Positions 36,114-47,912 of a stretch of DNA of 64,000 nt are shown here, piece after piece (the stretch's first letter is position 1; each line of letters opens with the position of its first letter). The notes beneath the pieces are model-generated. The model had not been told where the DNA came from and made no database searches. It saw only the letters and a list, made by a program, of their open reading frames with translations. Both the position numbers and the translations under genes were made by a program. This DNA is from Pseudo-nitzschia pungens. Lineage: Eukaryota; Bacillariophyta; Bacillariophyceae; Bacillariales; Bacillariaceae. The DNA lies in NCBI GenBank assembly GCA_037355855.1, contig CM074761.1, positions 3,181,346 through 3,245,345 of the forward strand, written 5' to 3'.

Positions 36114-39100
36114 TGCGGTTGATATGCTCCTCTTCTGCCTACACTATTGAAGCATGTTTTGGAATCACTTACTTAATTTAGAGCACATCAACAATACACA
36201 CAACAACCAGGTGAAATTGTGTCTATCCAATCCGATCGATCCATTATTCACAATACGGAAAGCTCTGACCAGATGGTCGAAAAAGGGATAGCACCAAGCA
36301 AGATGGATTCCAAGAAAAATGGAACCGCAGCAGAACGGGAATCATGTGGTATTGGTTGAATACTATCAGGAAACATTCTCATTCGAGAGGTGCTTCGTTG
36401 GTTTCCGTTTGCTGCACACCGCACACACGTTCTTTTCCTTTTCCATAAGTCTCGTGTGGACTATTGAAATAAAGTAGTACTTGTATTATTATGAAACTCT
36501 TCCAGAGTGCGAAAAAAGAAAAAAAAGACACGAGTGCTTAGGACTATGCGAGCGTTTGCCGCACAATAAACATGCATTTGTTGCGTTGTAAATATTGATG
36601 GGTTGGTAAGGTTTCAGTGAACCGCTTTTGGTCCCGACCACTTGACCATCTGACACGAATTATTTTTGGGAAAGCTGCCAATCTCTCACAAATGACAAAG
36701 GTCATGAAACAATACATTCGGATGTAAAGATATTGCTCGTCAGAGATAAAGGGTAAGGAGGCAACAGCAGTTACAACAGTACAGCACGGAGTGCTGGCAA
36801 AGAATAAGGCAACAAAGAGATCACACAATCACCATTGCATACACTAGGAGCACACTAGCTACCACTCTAGCGGTACGTTAGAGGTGTCAAGTATTGATGC
36901 CGGGCATGATGTGTTCTTTTTCGAGGCTTTTAAACTGATGGAATAGTCCAAAGAGTGAGAGCTTGGATGGAGCTCGTTCGATACAGAGAACAACTGTTCC
37001 GTATCGCTGATTCGTACGCAGCTGGACAAGTCACTCCAGCACGCCACTGGTCTATTTGCTGGTTGTATACTCTTGTGACGCTCCTTCGTTGCTTCGCACT
37101 ACATCAGAGAGCGCTAGTAGTACTAGCCACATTCGTTGCATTTCATAGCGTGCTGCTGGGCCACACAGTTCCACTGGGTATCAGGAATACATGCCTTAGC
37201 CTACCGGCTACTGTCACGGGACCCTTGTTCATGATCAGCGCCTTGCCTCCTGTGGATGGTGCTATCTTGCGTTGCTAATATTCATCGTGAAGACAGGAGT
37301 ACCATGCCATTTCGTCCCCACTGTCAGAAGCAGTGAATATTGCTTCTTGTCGTGGTTTTTGCGCGCTTGCGTCCTTCGATCCAACACGTTCTCATAACAC
37401 GAACTCAGTGCTAAGGGCTCTGCTTGCCCGAGTGGCTTCCAGCATTGATCGTGAAGACAGACGCTCTTTCTGTCCCTGCTTTCAGAAGCGGTGGATGCTG
37501 GTCCTGTCAATTGCGTCTAGTAATTCAGCTTGTCCGCGTGATACGCCATTCTATGTTCTTTTGCAGTGCTTTGCGCCGACTGGTTTCCGAGTTCCTACTC
37601 GCAGTGCTCTGTTGTCGGTTCGATGGTAACAGGGCGTGTCCCCGTAATCAGAGCGCCGTTGCTGTCTGTTGCGCTTCCTCGCGCTCTGATCTTTTGGCTG
37701 GCTAAAAAAGTGCTAGTACCTTTGCAAATATGGTTGCTCCTCGGGGGCACGCATATGTTACTAGACTAGTCTCGATTGTTCTTATTCGATTGCTTTCTGC
37801 AATCCAGTGTGTCTGCGTGACGCGCTGGTCGTTGTTCGATTGCTACCCGCAATCTAGCAGCATGTACTGAAACTCGCAACCGGCTGCTTGACATACTGTC
37901 AAGTCGGTTTCTGGCAATTGCAACCTCACACTTGTGATCATCCACATAACTTTGTTGCTGCCTGCCATGCAAATTGTGATTGTCCACATAACTTCGTTGC
38001 TGCCACAATGGACTCACGGCAGATCGGCGTCCTGGAATACAGGTCCACCAAAGAGCGCGCAGTCAGCATCCAAGTGTTCACTGTGAAGACAGGAACGGTC
38101 TACTCTGTTCCCGCTGGCTGAAGCGGTGAATACTTTTTCTTTGTCTTTTTCCAATTGTCACTGCCTACTGGCTCTTCAGCAGTGGTTTGATTGCTTCTTT
38201 CATCCAGCATAACGCATGCCTTGTTCGGTGGATTAATGGTCGTGCAATCCGGCAGATGGGCGACCTGGAATAAAGGTTCATCAATGAGCAGCAAATGGGC
38301 GTCCGACTGTACTAGTTACACACTCTTTGTAATGTAATGGGTCCATATGATCAGTCTTCCGACTCGACTCAAGCTTCTTGCTGCTGCTGATGCGGGTGCA
38401 TAGCGGTCGTCGTTGTATCTACCATGCTGCTGTATCCTCTATCCTTGTAAGTCACGAGCTCTGTACGTTGCTCCATTCGTTGCTCCTTACATTAGATCAG
38501 CTTCTGTTCCATCGCGTCGCGCGTCCAAGCCGCGCTTGTCCCCTTGCTCTCGTCAATCCTTCTAGGCTGCTGTAGGCTTGTCCTCTGTCAGGGCATCGAC
38601 GTTATACTGTTGTTGCTTTCCAATTCGCGTACAATTGTTGAGCATTAGATTCCATGATTATGAAGTAGTAACATAATTGTCCCAAACGAAGCCATTCCGG
38701 TGTGTTTCAGGAAAGAAAACACCGTTCACGCAGCATTTGGACGCAAACATCAAATCAATCTTTACGAATCACCTTAGTTGGACTTCTAAAGGCCGAATGT
38801 GCGATGAACAGAGTTGTTGGATGCGCCGATCGGAGGTCCAACTTCCTTCATCCGCTGTTACTGCTGATATACTGCATGGTTGATGATATAGTTGCGGTTT
38901 GATTGGTTTGAAGCATCGGCAGCATAACAAAAAAGACAAAGCTATCCAAAAAGCCAATCACAAAACCAATGTTACAACGTTTCAAAGGAATATCTGTCGC
39001 TTCTCCGTCGGTAAAACACGATTCGCATGCCTGCTGTAGTTGAGAATTTCGTCTCAAATCGCAACCCCGACGCCAAACAATTTTTTGTTTCGAAAATACC

Positions 39101-39354
39101 GCATTTGAAAATAATAGAACGGAACGTAATCTGGAAAGATCCCGGTCGAGCACACGGAGAAGTGCCTGTCGATTTAAGCGCATCTAGATTCTAGTGTAAT
39201 TGAAGGGTACAAAAGTGTGATCAATTCCTTTCCCGCCGGGCAGTTTTTGCAGATACATTCCTTGGGTCCCAACCGCTTGGATTCGATTGGGATTGCGGCC
39301 GGACCGCATCGTGCGAGCCGACCTTGTACAATTTTGTGCCCGGTCGACTTGGGA
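36114..39354. other. Long intergenic region with a degenerate repeat patch
   Basis: About 3.2 kb without a supported gene. The part from 37.2 to 38.3 kb is built of imperfect direct repeats (separate entry). Short frames at 36955-37278 and 37333-37769 arise inside it and have no ATG or domain support. Confidence 0.65.
37284..38290. repeat. Patch of degenerate dispersed repeats
   Basis: Repeat A is about 52 bp and opens GTGAAGACAG, with a pyrimidine-rich middle and an end like AGAAGCGGTGAAT. It occurs at 37284-37341, 37448-37500 and 38082-38132. Repeat B (CTGGAATA-AGGT-CA-CAA-GAGC) occurs at 38019-38056 and 38251-38290. Repeat C (TCCACATAACTT-GTTGCTGCC) occurs at 37934-37963 and 37975-38004. 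Repeat D (TTCGATTGCT-GCAATC) occurs at 37785-37806 and 37833-37856. Copies of different repeats are interleaved, as in an old amplified unit that has decayed. Confidence 0.75.
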
Positions 39355-41799
39355 TCAATCCTCGGAATATTCGCTGTCGTCGCGAAGGGGCAGCGGAGGG
39401 AGCCGGTCCAGGATTGACTGGAGTTCTTCGTCTTCGCAGTCATGGTCTCGGAATCCCCGGAGGTGCAACCAGGCGTTAGCGGCGTACTTTAGCCCCTTGG
39501 TCACGGAGAGGGCCGCGTGGTAGGTTCGCGTGTCCATCGCCAGCAAGTCCTCGTTGCGCATCGACGGCCACAACAGGGCAGACCCCTTTTTCGGCTGCAC
39601 ATCCAAGTAAACGGAGGTGCCGTCTCCGAAAAGATCCGTGAAACGGGTCTCTCCGCCGGCCTCAACGTCGTTCAGGTACAAAAAGAAGGTGAGTACCCGG
39701 GGACCGGCCGGATCGAAGCGCTCCCCGTGAACGTCGCCCTGCTCGTCGTGGTGCTCCTTATAAAATTGACCTGGGACTGTCGTAGTTGTTTTGCACAGTC
39801 GAGAAAGCATGAACGAATGGAAGAATGAAAAAAAGAGAGAAACAGCATCAAATCGAAAATAAATTCGAGTCGAGTGAGTGCGTCGTTGGCACGTGTATTG
39901 CAAAACGAAAGAAGTCGGCTTGTTGTGGCGATCCGAGATCGCAACTGTCAAACGCAATTCCGAGTACGCATCCTTGTTTTCTTTTCGATCGTACGATTGC
40001 TTATCCGTTGTCGCTCGGAACTAACCCCGCACTGATCTATTCAGTCAACTCACCGTATTTCAGCAACTGAAGGTTTTCGTAGTATTTGTCGTCCAAAACG
40101 CCGGTTGTGAGGCCAATTTTCCTCTGGATTGTTTTCACTATCGGATCGTTGAGGCAAAAGTCTTCCGAGCACCACGCAGTCGTGGAGGTCCTCCAAGGTT
40201 CTTCGTCCTCCTCTTCCTCGTCGTCCCCCTCCTCGCTGTGGGTGAATTGAAAAAGCCAGTGCAAAAAACCAGTGCAGCGAATTGCAGTGCATCCCCGATT
40301 CGTTTGATCCATCCATTCGTAACGATATCAGTGTTCGAAACCAAACCAACGAGGGGAGAACAGTCGAGCGTGAGTAACCTGTCTTCTACTCACTCACTCA
40401 CTCACTCACTCACAACAATACACATTAGAAAACATAAATCATCGACGCTTCACTACAAACCAATATCGAAAAGCACCACGGATCAAGCTTTCGTTGCACT
40501 CCAAATGGACATTGCAATGGTACCGGGTTTGGCTCGTCCCACAATACCATCAAAATGTGACCGGACTCTCGATTTTGATTTTGAAGTCGTCTTTTTGCAG
40601 TACACGTAGTGTGCGTGTACCAAAACTAAAAACTACTCACATGGTGGATTCATCCCGTCCAATCTTGTCTCCGAGCTGGATCAATCGATCGCATTCCTCA
40701 TCGGTCAGAAAGTCGTCAAGGACCACGATCCAGGGCCCCCCTACGTAGGTCTTCAGCGACGACAGGGGGAATCGACTTGTTGTGGATCGAGGGATCGAGA
40801 GCCGGTCGCGAGAGCACCGTCGATGGGTACAGCGGCCGCTCATCGCCATCGCCATCGGGGTAGGGCAATTCTCCTACGATCCGTCGAAACATGGCATCGA
40901 TGGTGGTAGAGGATCGTTGCGCTTGCAGGTGATAGTGTCGCTCGGCGTCGGTCACGTCCCCATTCCGGAGGCGGCGCAGGTAGTCCTCTTCCTCGAAATC
41001 CTCCAGTTGATTGGAAAAGGCGTTCGTGCTCAGATCAGGGAGGCAATCCCGGACGGTATCGACGTCGTCGCTTTCCAACACCAATTCGTGGCAGGCCCCG
41101 CACGCCGGTCCACACAGTCTTTGGGACTCGTCGTCATCGCAGTAGTTTTCATCGGTGGCCACGTTCCAGGCGCAAAGCTGCTCGTAATTGCGGCAGCTCG
41201 CGCGGGCAGAGACAATGGACGAGTCGCCGCCGTCTTGCGCGAAGACCGTGTTCGACATGTAGTCGGCCGTCTTTGCCAGCACCGCCAAATACCGCTCCAC
41301 ACTGTCTCCATCTATACGGGCGTCGGAATCCGACGGGGACTCAGGGAGGAGCTGGGAGACGCCAATGGGAACCTCGGTGAACTTGCTTTCGTCCGTGTCT
41401 TGGTGATCGAAACACACCATGCACGCCTTGGCGCAGTGCTCTAGCATGTAAGTCGGATTCAACAGGCAGTCGTGCTCGTATGTTAGTGCCTCGCAGTCTT
41501 CGTCATCGGCGCGATTTTGGCAGCGAGACTTTTTTTGTGGCTTGGGCACCAGGACCTACCCCGCCAATGTCCGGGCAGACCGACTCGATGGTGACGCTCT
41601 CGCTCTCGCATGCATCCAGAAAGGCCGCGGGATCCGTGAGACACCAGTACCGTCCATCGTTGCAGTCCACGCTTGGCGAAGGGCACGAGCCTTCACCGGC
41701 GCAGGTCTGCGACGCCGTGGATCCAAGGGCGTGAAACGCTTGGCAAAGAAGGAGGAGGAGCAGCGGAACGGGCAGCCGAAAAGAGATCGAGTGTGGCAT
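39355..41799 (-). CDS. Prolyl 4-hydroxylase-like 2OG-Fe(II) dioxygenase, secretory pathway
   Basis: Three exons: 41799-40641, 40235-40054 and 39770-39355. Introns start GTGAGT and phases match (2, then 1). With two apparent extra bases removed the product has 584 residues. It begins with a signal peptide (LPVPLLLLLLCQAFHALG). Cys-rich stretches follow (CNDGRYWCLTD; CEALTYEHDCLLNPTYMLEHCAKACMVC, ShKT-like). The catalytic domain opens WIVVLDDFLTDEECDRLI. The Fe ligands are probably the His and Asp of KEHHDEQ and the His of TYHAALSVTKGLKYAANAW, whose downstream Lys would bind 2-oxoglutarate. The family hydroxylates peptidyl proline. The breaks sit in homopolymers, A7 at 41530-41536 and C5 at 40765-40769, so sequencing indels are the likely cause. 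The PT-rich protein at 19-20 kb is a conceivable class of substrate (inference). Confidence 0.85.
40388..40412. repeat. (ACTC)n microsatellite in P4H intron 1
   Basis: Six ACTC units within the 405-bp first intron of the prolyl 4-hydroxylase gene. Confidence 0.9.
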
Positions 41800-43006
41800 T
41801 GTTGATGAAGACTATGGATTCGATGCGATGATTGTCGTTTCTTGAATTCCGATGATGGTGTGATTCGGATACGAAACCGTTGCTGATTTCCTTCCGCAAG
41901 CTCGTTCGTCCCTGACTGGGTTCTTGTTGTTGTTTTTGTTGTTGTTGTCAGCCGTAACTCTTGTTTTTGCACTGGGATACGGCAATAGGTAATCACTACA
42001 AATTTTATTGATTGAATAACTACTTGAACAACAAAAAAGAACGGACTTGCTGTATCGTAATCATAATTACACAATTCGAACTTGTGCCGGTATTTCATAC
42101 GAAGTATGTACGAATTGACATCATCATTATTAGTAGAGTATTCGTCTTTTCCGACTCCGTTCGCATGGCAATTTTGAGTCTACCGTACGTTCATAAAGAG
42201 GCATGGTCATTGCGATGGGGTCATTCCAATACTGATACTGATACTTACACGTACCGTATCCTTGAGACAGTTGCACAAAGTAGGAAGTAACACTTCTATT
42301 TTCGTACCCACATTTTTTGTTGTTTCTTCACCACTAGGAAAGGAGAAAAGGCTCAAGGCAGGCAAGGGAAACAAGTTCGAAGTGCGAGTTCGGGTACGTA
42401 GGAGAAAAAGTAATTACGAGCACTTTTGATTGACAGAAGCACATTATTGTTGTCGTCCTAACGGGACGGATTCGTCCTCGAGTTGTGAGCTATTGCTACC
42501 AATACTTTCGTGATGTTTAGTGCCTATTAGTAGTAGGATTAGGATTTTCTCTACTTTTTCAACATTAGAAATGTGTTTCAAAGAATAACCAAAATGGCTC
42601 ATCGTAATGATCTTGTTGTTCCCGTACAGAGAGTTCCAACGTCTGGACACTTGAAAACATGTAAATAATCTTCTGCCTAACATCAAGCTATGGTACGACC
42701 TCACTAACTTGTTCAATCGTTCGTTGTCAATACAAGATTGGTTGGAATGCCTAGTACTAATCCCCAACCTTCCACCATCTGCGCTTTTATGCATCCATAA
42801 ACGATGATCTGTCAGTCATCCCGACAAGACCGAGCCAAAGAAAGACCACGTTAGGATTGGGCCAACAGGATATGGCACCAAACTCGTCTTATTTTGATGC
42901 TGTATGGCTTCATCCATCATTTTGAGTCCTGATCTAGCAAACTGAATTCGATCGGATCGGATCGGATCGGATCTGATTCGGTGTCATTGTTCAATGTGTC
43001 TGGGTC
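41800..43006. other. Intergenic region, no gene seen
   Basis: It contains a (ATCGG)4 pentanucleotide run at 42951-42972, just after the 3' end of the acidic-tail gene on the minus strand. Nothing else is recognised. Confidence 0.65.
42951..42972. repeat. (ATCGG)n pentanucleotide repeat
   Basis: Four ATCGG units about 35 bp beyond the stop of the neighbouring minus-strand gene. Confidence 0.9.
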
Positions 43007-45861
43007 TCAGTCTTCGTTGGGGAAGAATGTTTTGTACAACCAAGTTTGTTTCTCGTATTCATGCATCCCTTCCAAGTCCTCTAGATCCTTTTCGATTCCC
43101 TTCAAAATGGCTCGATCCTTTCGACTGAGGTAACGACTATCAACGGTGTCATCGTCGTCGGTTTCGTCAGTTTCTTCATTATCCTCGCCTACATCTTCTC
43201 GAATCACAAAGGGAACGTGATATGAATTATCGTCGTCTTCCACATCGGTGGTTTCCTCCAGTGCCGAATCGTCTCTCTCCGAGTAGTAGTCTGTGACCTC
43301 CTCTTCCGAGCCATAGTCTGTGACCTCCTCTTCCGAGCCATAGTTTGTGACCTCCTCTTCCGAGCCATAGTCTGTCACCTCCTCTTCACCCCAGGAATCT
43401 CTGTCTTCTTCTCCTTCCGAAAAAAAGTCGGTGACATAGTCCGTGAGCTCTTGTTCAGACCAAACGTAGTTAGCGAACTCTTCCTCTGGGTCCGTGTCGG
43501 TGTAATCCTCGTCATGTCGATAGGAAGACGAGGTCGAGTATCCACTAGTTCCCGTGTGATCATCGTCATCGTCCCACTCTGCTTCGGTACTCGAGGGGCC
43601 ATTATCACAAATCGACGATTCTTCCATGTCGTCTTCGTCGATGAAACTGCAGGCTGGAACGTGTTCTACACCCGTGGGTGGCAAGCTTAGTTCTTTGAGG
43701 GTTGCTTTTTGCTGTTTCTTTTTTCCCGGACTCGCGGTTGTCTTTTCGGACTCTGTCGATAGGTGATGCGTCGTCGGTTCCGGGCCGCTTTCGTCTCCGC
43801 ATCGACAATGAGCGCCCGGATGGAGCGAAGGAGGAGCGTTGGTGACCGCTGGTAGTCTGCGGCATAACCGTTGAGCAGTGTTCGCACCGCACCAACCAAG
43901 GCCGATGCCGCTGCTTCCTGTTGCGCAGCAACCAACCTTTGTACGCTTGCAGCAACTGCCTGTGACGCCTGGGAGGCCTTTCGGACCGATGATCGGGATG
44001 CGTTCTTGGCGCGTCGGGAGGCGGTCTTTATTGCCTTGGACGAGCGAGACGCAAATGAGGGAGACCTTGCCATGGCATTGGATCGGTTCGCCATCTTCGG
44101 GTCGGAGGTCTTCGTATCCTTTGAATTCACTCTCGACGTCCGCTTCGTTGATTTCTTGCCAAATACTCTCCTCCTGGGAAGTCGTGTCTGAGTGGCTGGA
44201 GATGAAGGTTGGTTCGAAGCCTTATCCGTGGAAGATTTCTTCCCAAGCAAATGTTCCTTTTTCGTTTGCGGCGATGCAGATTCATTCGAAGACTCATCCT
44301 CTGGTGATTTCCTTCCAACAACATCTATACTTTCATTTGTAGCTGGTGTTTTCGTTTGCGCAGATGCAGATTCACTCGAAGACTTATCCAAGATCGATTG
44401 CTTGACAAACGTTTTTCCGGTTGTGGACTTGTGTATTTGCTTGCGGAGATGCGGACTCGCTCGAAGACTTTTCGGTGGGTAACTTGGAAAATAATCTTCC
44501 TCTGGAGGGTGATTTCTCCGTTTGCTGTGACGCAGATTCGCTGAAGCGACTTTTCGGTGGTGGGTTTCCTCCTGGAAAATAACATTCCCTTGCTAGGTTG
44601 TTTCTCCATCTGGGGAGACGAAGAGTCACTTACGGTCTTTACGTTCGATGTCTTCTTTCGAAGCGCCCTTACCTTTATGGGTGACCTCTGCGTTGGCAGA
44701 GATGCCGGATCATCGGAAGCCTTTTCGGTAGAGGCCTTCTTGCGAAATGCCCTTGCTTTTGTGGATGGCTTTTGCGTTGGCAGAGATGCAGGATCGTCAG
44801 AAGCCTTTTCGGCAGAGGCCTTCTTGCGGAATACCCTTCGTTTTGTGGATGGCTTTTGCGTTGGCAGAGATGTAGGATCATTTGAAGCCTTTTCGGTAGA
44901 GGCCTTCTTGCGGAATACCTTTGGTTTCGTGGGTGGCTCTTGCGTTGGCAACGATGTAGTCTCGTCGGTAGCCTTTTCGATAGAAGCCTTCTTGCGGAAT
45001 ACCCTGCCCTTTGCGGGTGACTCACTCGTTGATGGAGATGCGGGATTGCTGGAAGCCTTGTCCATGGAGATCCTCCTTGAAAATAACCTGCCCCTGTGGG
45101 CTGACTTATGCGTTGACAGAGATACTGTCTTGTTAGTAGAATCCTTCCCAGAATCCTTCAACTCCGGCAACTCCAACGACCGAGAAGCAGAGTCACTTGA
45201 ATCCTTTTTCGCTTGATTGTTGGATGGAAGGGTCGAGGACTTTTCCGCAGCAAGAGATGCGGAATTAGTTTTATTAGTTTCGCACGTTTGAACTAATATT
45301 CTGGCTTGGAGTCTCGTCCAGTTCTCGATCCGCTTGATAACCATCGGCGCCCCCTTGGTCGTCCACAACAGATCTATCCCGAGTACTATCATTTTGGGGA
45401 TCCTCATCATCCTCCTCGTCCCCACATACGGTGTGGTCAGCAGTGAAGGAGTAAACCCAGCTCAAAGGATTGAACGGCGAAGAGTCTTGGCGCATTCCGT
45501 CTGGTAGGACTGACGGATCAATCAATTCGTCGTCTCGTCCCTGGGAATCGGTGTGTGGAATGCCTTCCTCGTTCAAAGCAACATTTTTCTGGTGCTTGTC
45601 CAGGGAGTATTCCAGTAGTGTGGCTTCCCTGGCATCGGCGTCTGGATTAATTGGGTGATCGCTACGACTGTCCTCGATGTGATTCCTGTCATTCAAATCT
45701 TTCGATATTCGCGGTCCCTTCTTTTTTCCAAGTTGGCTTCCGACCTTGCGAATGAGGGACTTCACACCCGTTCGCTTTTGGGTGAAGCTATAGCTATCCA
45801 CAACCACTTCAAATCCAACTCCCCTCAGCTCCCGATCGGAACTGTGTCGCCTCTCTGTCAT
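43007..45861 (-). CDS. Basic 28-residue-repeat protein with acidic tail, frame broken four times
   Basis: The ATG at 45861 opens a frame that continues only by changing frame near 45280 (+1), 44545 (+1), 44440 (+1) and 43725 (-1). The four changes sum exactly to a whole number of codons, giving about 950 residues. The N-terminus is charged, without a signal peptide. From about 45200 to 44150 it has ten or more imperfect 28-residue units with consensus KKASTEKASDDPASLPTQ then KPSTKARAFR, strongly basic and rich in Ser/Thr. A helical Ala/Arg segment follows (SQAVAASVQRLVAAQQEAAAS, LLLRSIRALIVDAETKAARN). The C-terminus is very acidic with four EEEVTDYGS units, ending YKTFFPNED. The Ser/Lys repeats resemble phosphorylated low-complexity nuclear or silica-associated proteins, but no function can be assigned. 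It could also be a decaying pseudogene. Confidence 0.55.
43280..43392 (-). repeat. 27-bp tandem coding repeat (EEEVTDYGS x4)
   Basis: Four near-identical 27-bp units in the acidic tail of the preceding gene; one unit has Asn in place of Asp and the last has YY in place of YG. Confidence 0.92.
44150..45130 (-). repeat. 84-bp tandem coding repeat array (28-residue units)
   Basis: Ten or more units of about 84 bp. The five central units (about 44670-45010) are the most alike and share LPTQ...RKKAS; the outer units are more diverged (SESASQQTEKSPSRGRLFS and similar). This points to recent expansion from the centre. Confidence 0.85.
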
Positions 45862-47912
45862 GCTACAGCTATGCAAGGATGATAGATTGCTTCGCTTCCC
45901 GATTGCGGTGTTCTGTGCCTTGCCTTGCTATATTCGTTCCAACAAAAATTTGAAATCACTAAGATTGAAACGAATTGAATTGACGCCGCCACCAACGAGA
46001 GCACGCTTTTGTTTGGGATTTTGAAGGCTCCCGGCAAGACTGTGGAATGTGTTGATCTTCGTGTGGCAAAGAATCAAACGCATCTTCTCCGTAGTTGAAA
46101 CGAGAAATCCTTTTGACAATACATGTGCAGAAGGTGCGTTTGGTGGTTTGGTGGAAGATAGCACATTCCAAACGGTCCACCAAGTTTGTGACACGGATTC
46201 GCGCAACAAATCTAATGAAGATTCTTCCCCGGTGCGCGGAAACGAGGCTTAGGTGTAAGATAGGATATCTCTCGGAGTGGACGGAATGATAAATACTTTT
46301 AGACGTTGAACTTGACAATCTCAACGAATGGATTATGAGAAAAAGAGGAAAACGACCGGGATCGCTTGGTGACGAGGTGAGTTCAATGCTAATTATTTAT
46401 TATTCTTTGATGAAGGAGTGTGCTAAAAAAGAATTACTTTGTTGGTATGAGCCGTTGGAAAACGGTTCAAGTATGATACATGAACTGTCAACAGCATGCC
46501 TGATCAACCGTATTCGATTCAAAATACCGAGTAACAACCTTGTACTTCGTAGTCCGTAAGCTGTGCTCACGAATGTACTACACGTACGGTATGTAAAATA
46601 ATGAAAAAAATGCACGATAGACGTTAGGCAAGTTTTCGAGTTCGACGTGGACTGATGCGAGTTGCAATCGTGACACAGGATGAAGATAAGAGTAAGGTTT
46701 TTACCAGGGCGAGTGTTGCGAGGAAAAAAGGAATCTTCTCTGTGAAGACCAGAGATTCTACTGACCATCATTGGAAGTGGGTTTTTGCCACGGAGAGACA
46801 ACTTAGTTGCCCCAGTTCCGTGGAAAGAAGTACCGATAGCTTGAAAGCAATTACCAAAGGTCGAATGCATTGCGGATCATTTCTGAATGAAAATGCATGA
46901 TATTGGTTGTCATAATGAATTCCAGGTTTCGGTGAATGGTTTTGGGATTTAGAATTCCACTGGGTGGTAAATGACTGAATCAGAATAATATCTACAGCAT
47001 GGATGATGGAAGGGAAGATGGGAAAGATTATGTCAGTTTTTCCCTTCGAGAGGCAAATGACAGGAGTTTGAGGGAATGGGTTGGTTTTTTCATCCTCCTC
47101 CATTGCGCATGGCAGGCAAATGGACACAACAGCATTTACATAGGCTTCTAGCGTAATTCCCGTCGCGAAGAACCGATGCAAATTGCACCGATTAAATGGG
47201 AATGGGGGGTATCGGTTTGGTACAGTATGGCAAGCAAGAAACGAATACATGATGCATCTGTCTCGAACCAGCCAGGAACCATCCGAGAACGCGAGAGATG
47301 GACGATAGCAGACCCATCAAAATAAGTCAAGGGTAGATCTCTTCTTTAGTCCATACTTGATAATGCCACTAGGCAATACTATTCGAAAGTCTAAATCGGA
47401 AATTCAGAAAAAGGGATTCGTTTTGACAGGGCACAATCTTATTTGAGTCCATGTGATACTACCTCTACGTCACAAAAAGGGATTACCGATTCGAGCGATT
47501 AAAGAAATCTTTTTGGAAATGAAGCACACCCTGGTCGAGTACAAAACCGTAGAAATCGGGATGGTATAATATGAAGAGAGTACCAACCCGGCGGGAGAAC
47601 TGATCAGGGGAGGGTTGCGGTTAACCTGGAAGAAGTATGGATTTCATTATTTGGCAATGGGTAGTTGAATCGATTTTGACCAACTAAATGGGAGTCGGTT
47701 ATTAGGTACACGGTATGGAATAAGCTATGAATTATTTTTTTTTGATTCAAATAAGTTCGTGCACAGTGTAGTCGAGCCAATTCCGAGCGACAAAAATCTT
47801 TCTGCATTCAATTTCGTATTCATGGATATTTTTGTTGGTTGGGTCATGTACAGTTTTTGATATTGTGGGTTAATACATCGTGGTCATACAGCTATATAAT
47901 TTGGGTTGGTTA
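45862..47912. other. Intergenic region without a recognisable gene
   Basis: About 2 kb upstream of the repeat gene and downstream of the FAS1 gene. Small frames near 45928-46324, 46400-46870 and 46768-47250 show no domain, signal or splice support. Confidence 0.6.

Noticed and set aside
36955..37769. Several + frames of 60-107 codons
   Set aside because: They lie in the repeat patch, mostly lack ATG starts and overlap one another.
41526..41556. 31-bp GT-AG segment as an intron explaining the first P4H frame break
   Set aside because: It would restore frame but is far shorter than any other intron here, and the break is next to an A7 run, so an indel is simpler.
45295..45388. 94-bp GT-AG segment as an intron in the repeat-protein gene
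   Set aside because: The length fits, but the GTACTC donor and weak acceptor are unlike the GTRAGT sites in neighbouring genes; kept only as an alternative to a +1 indel.
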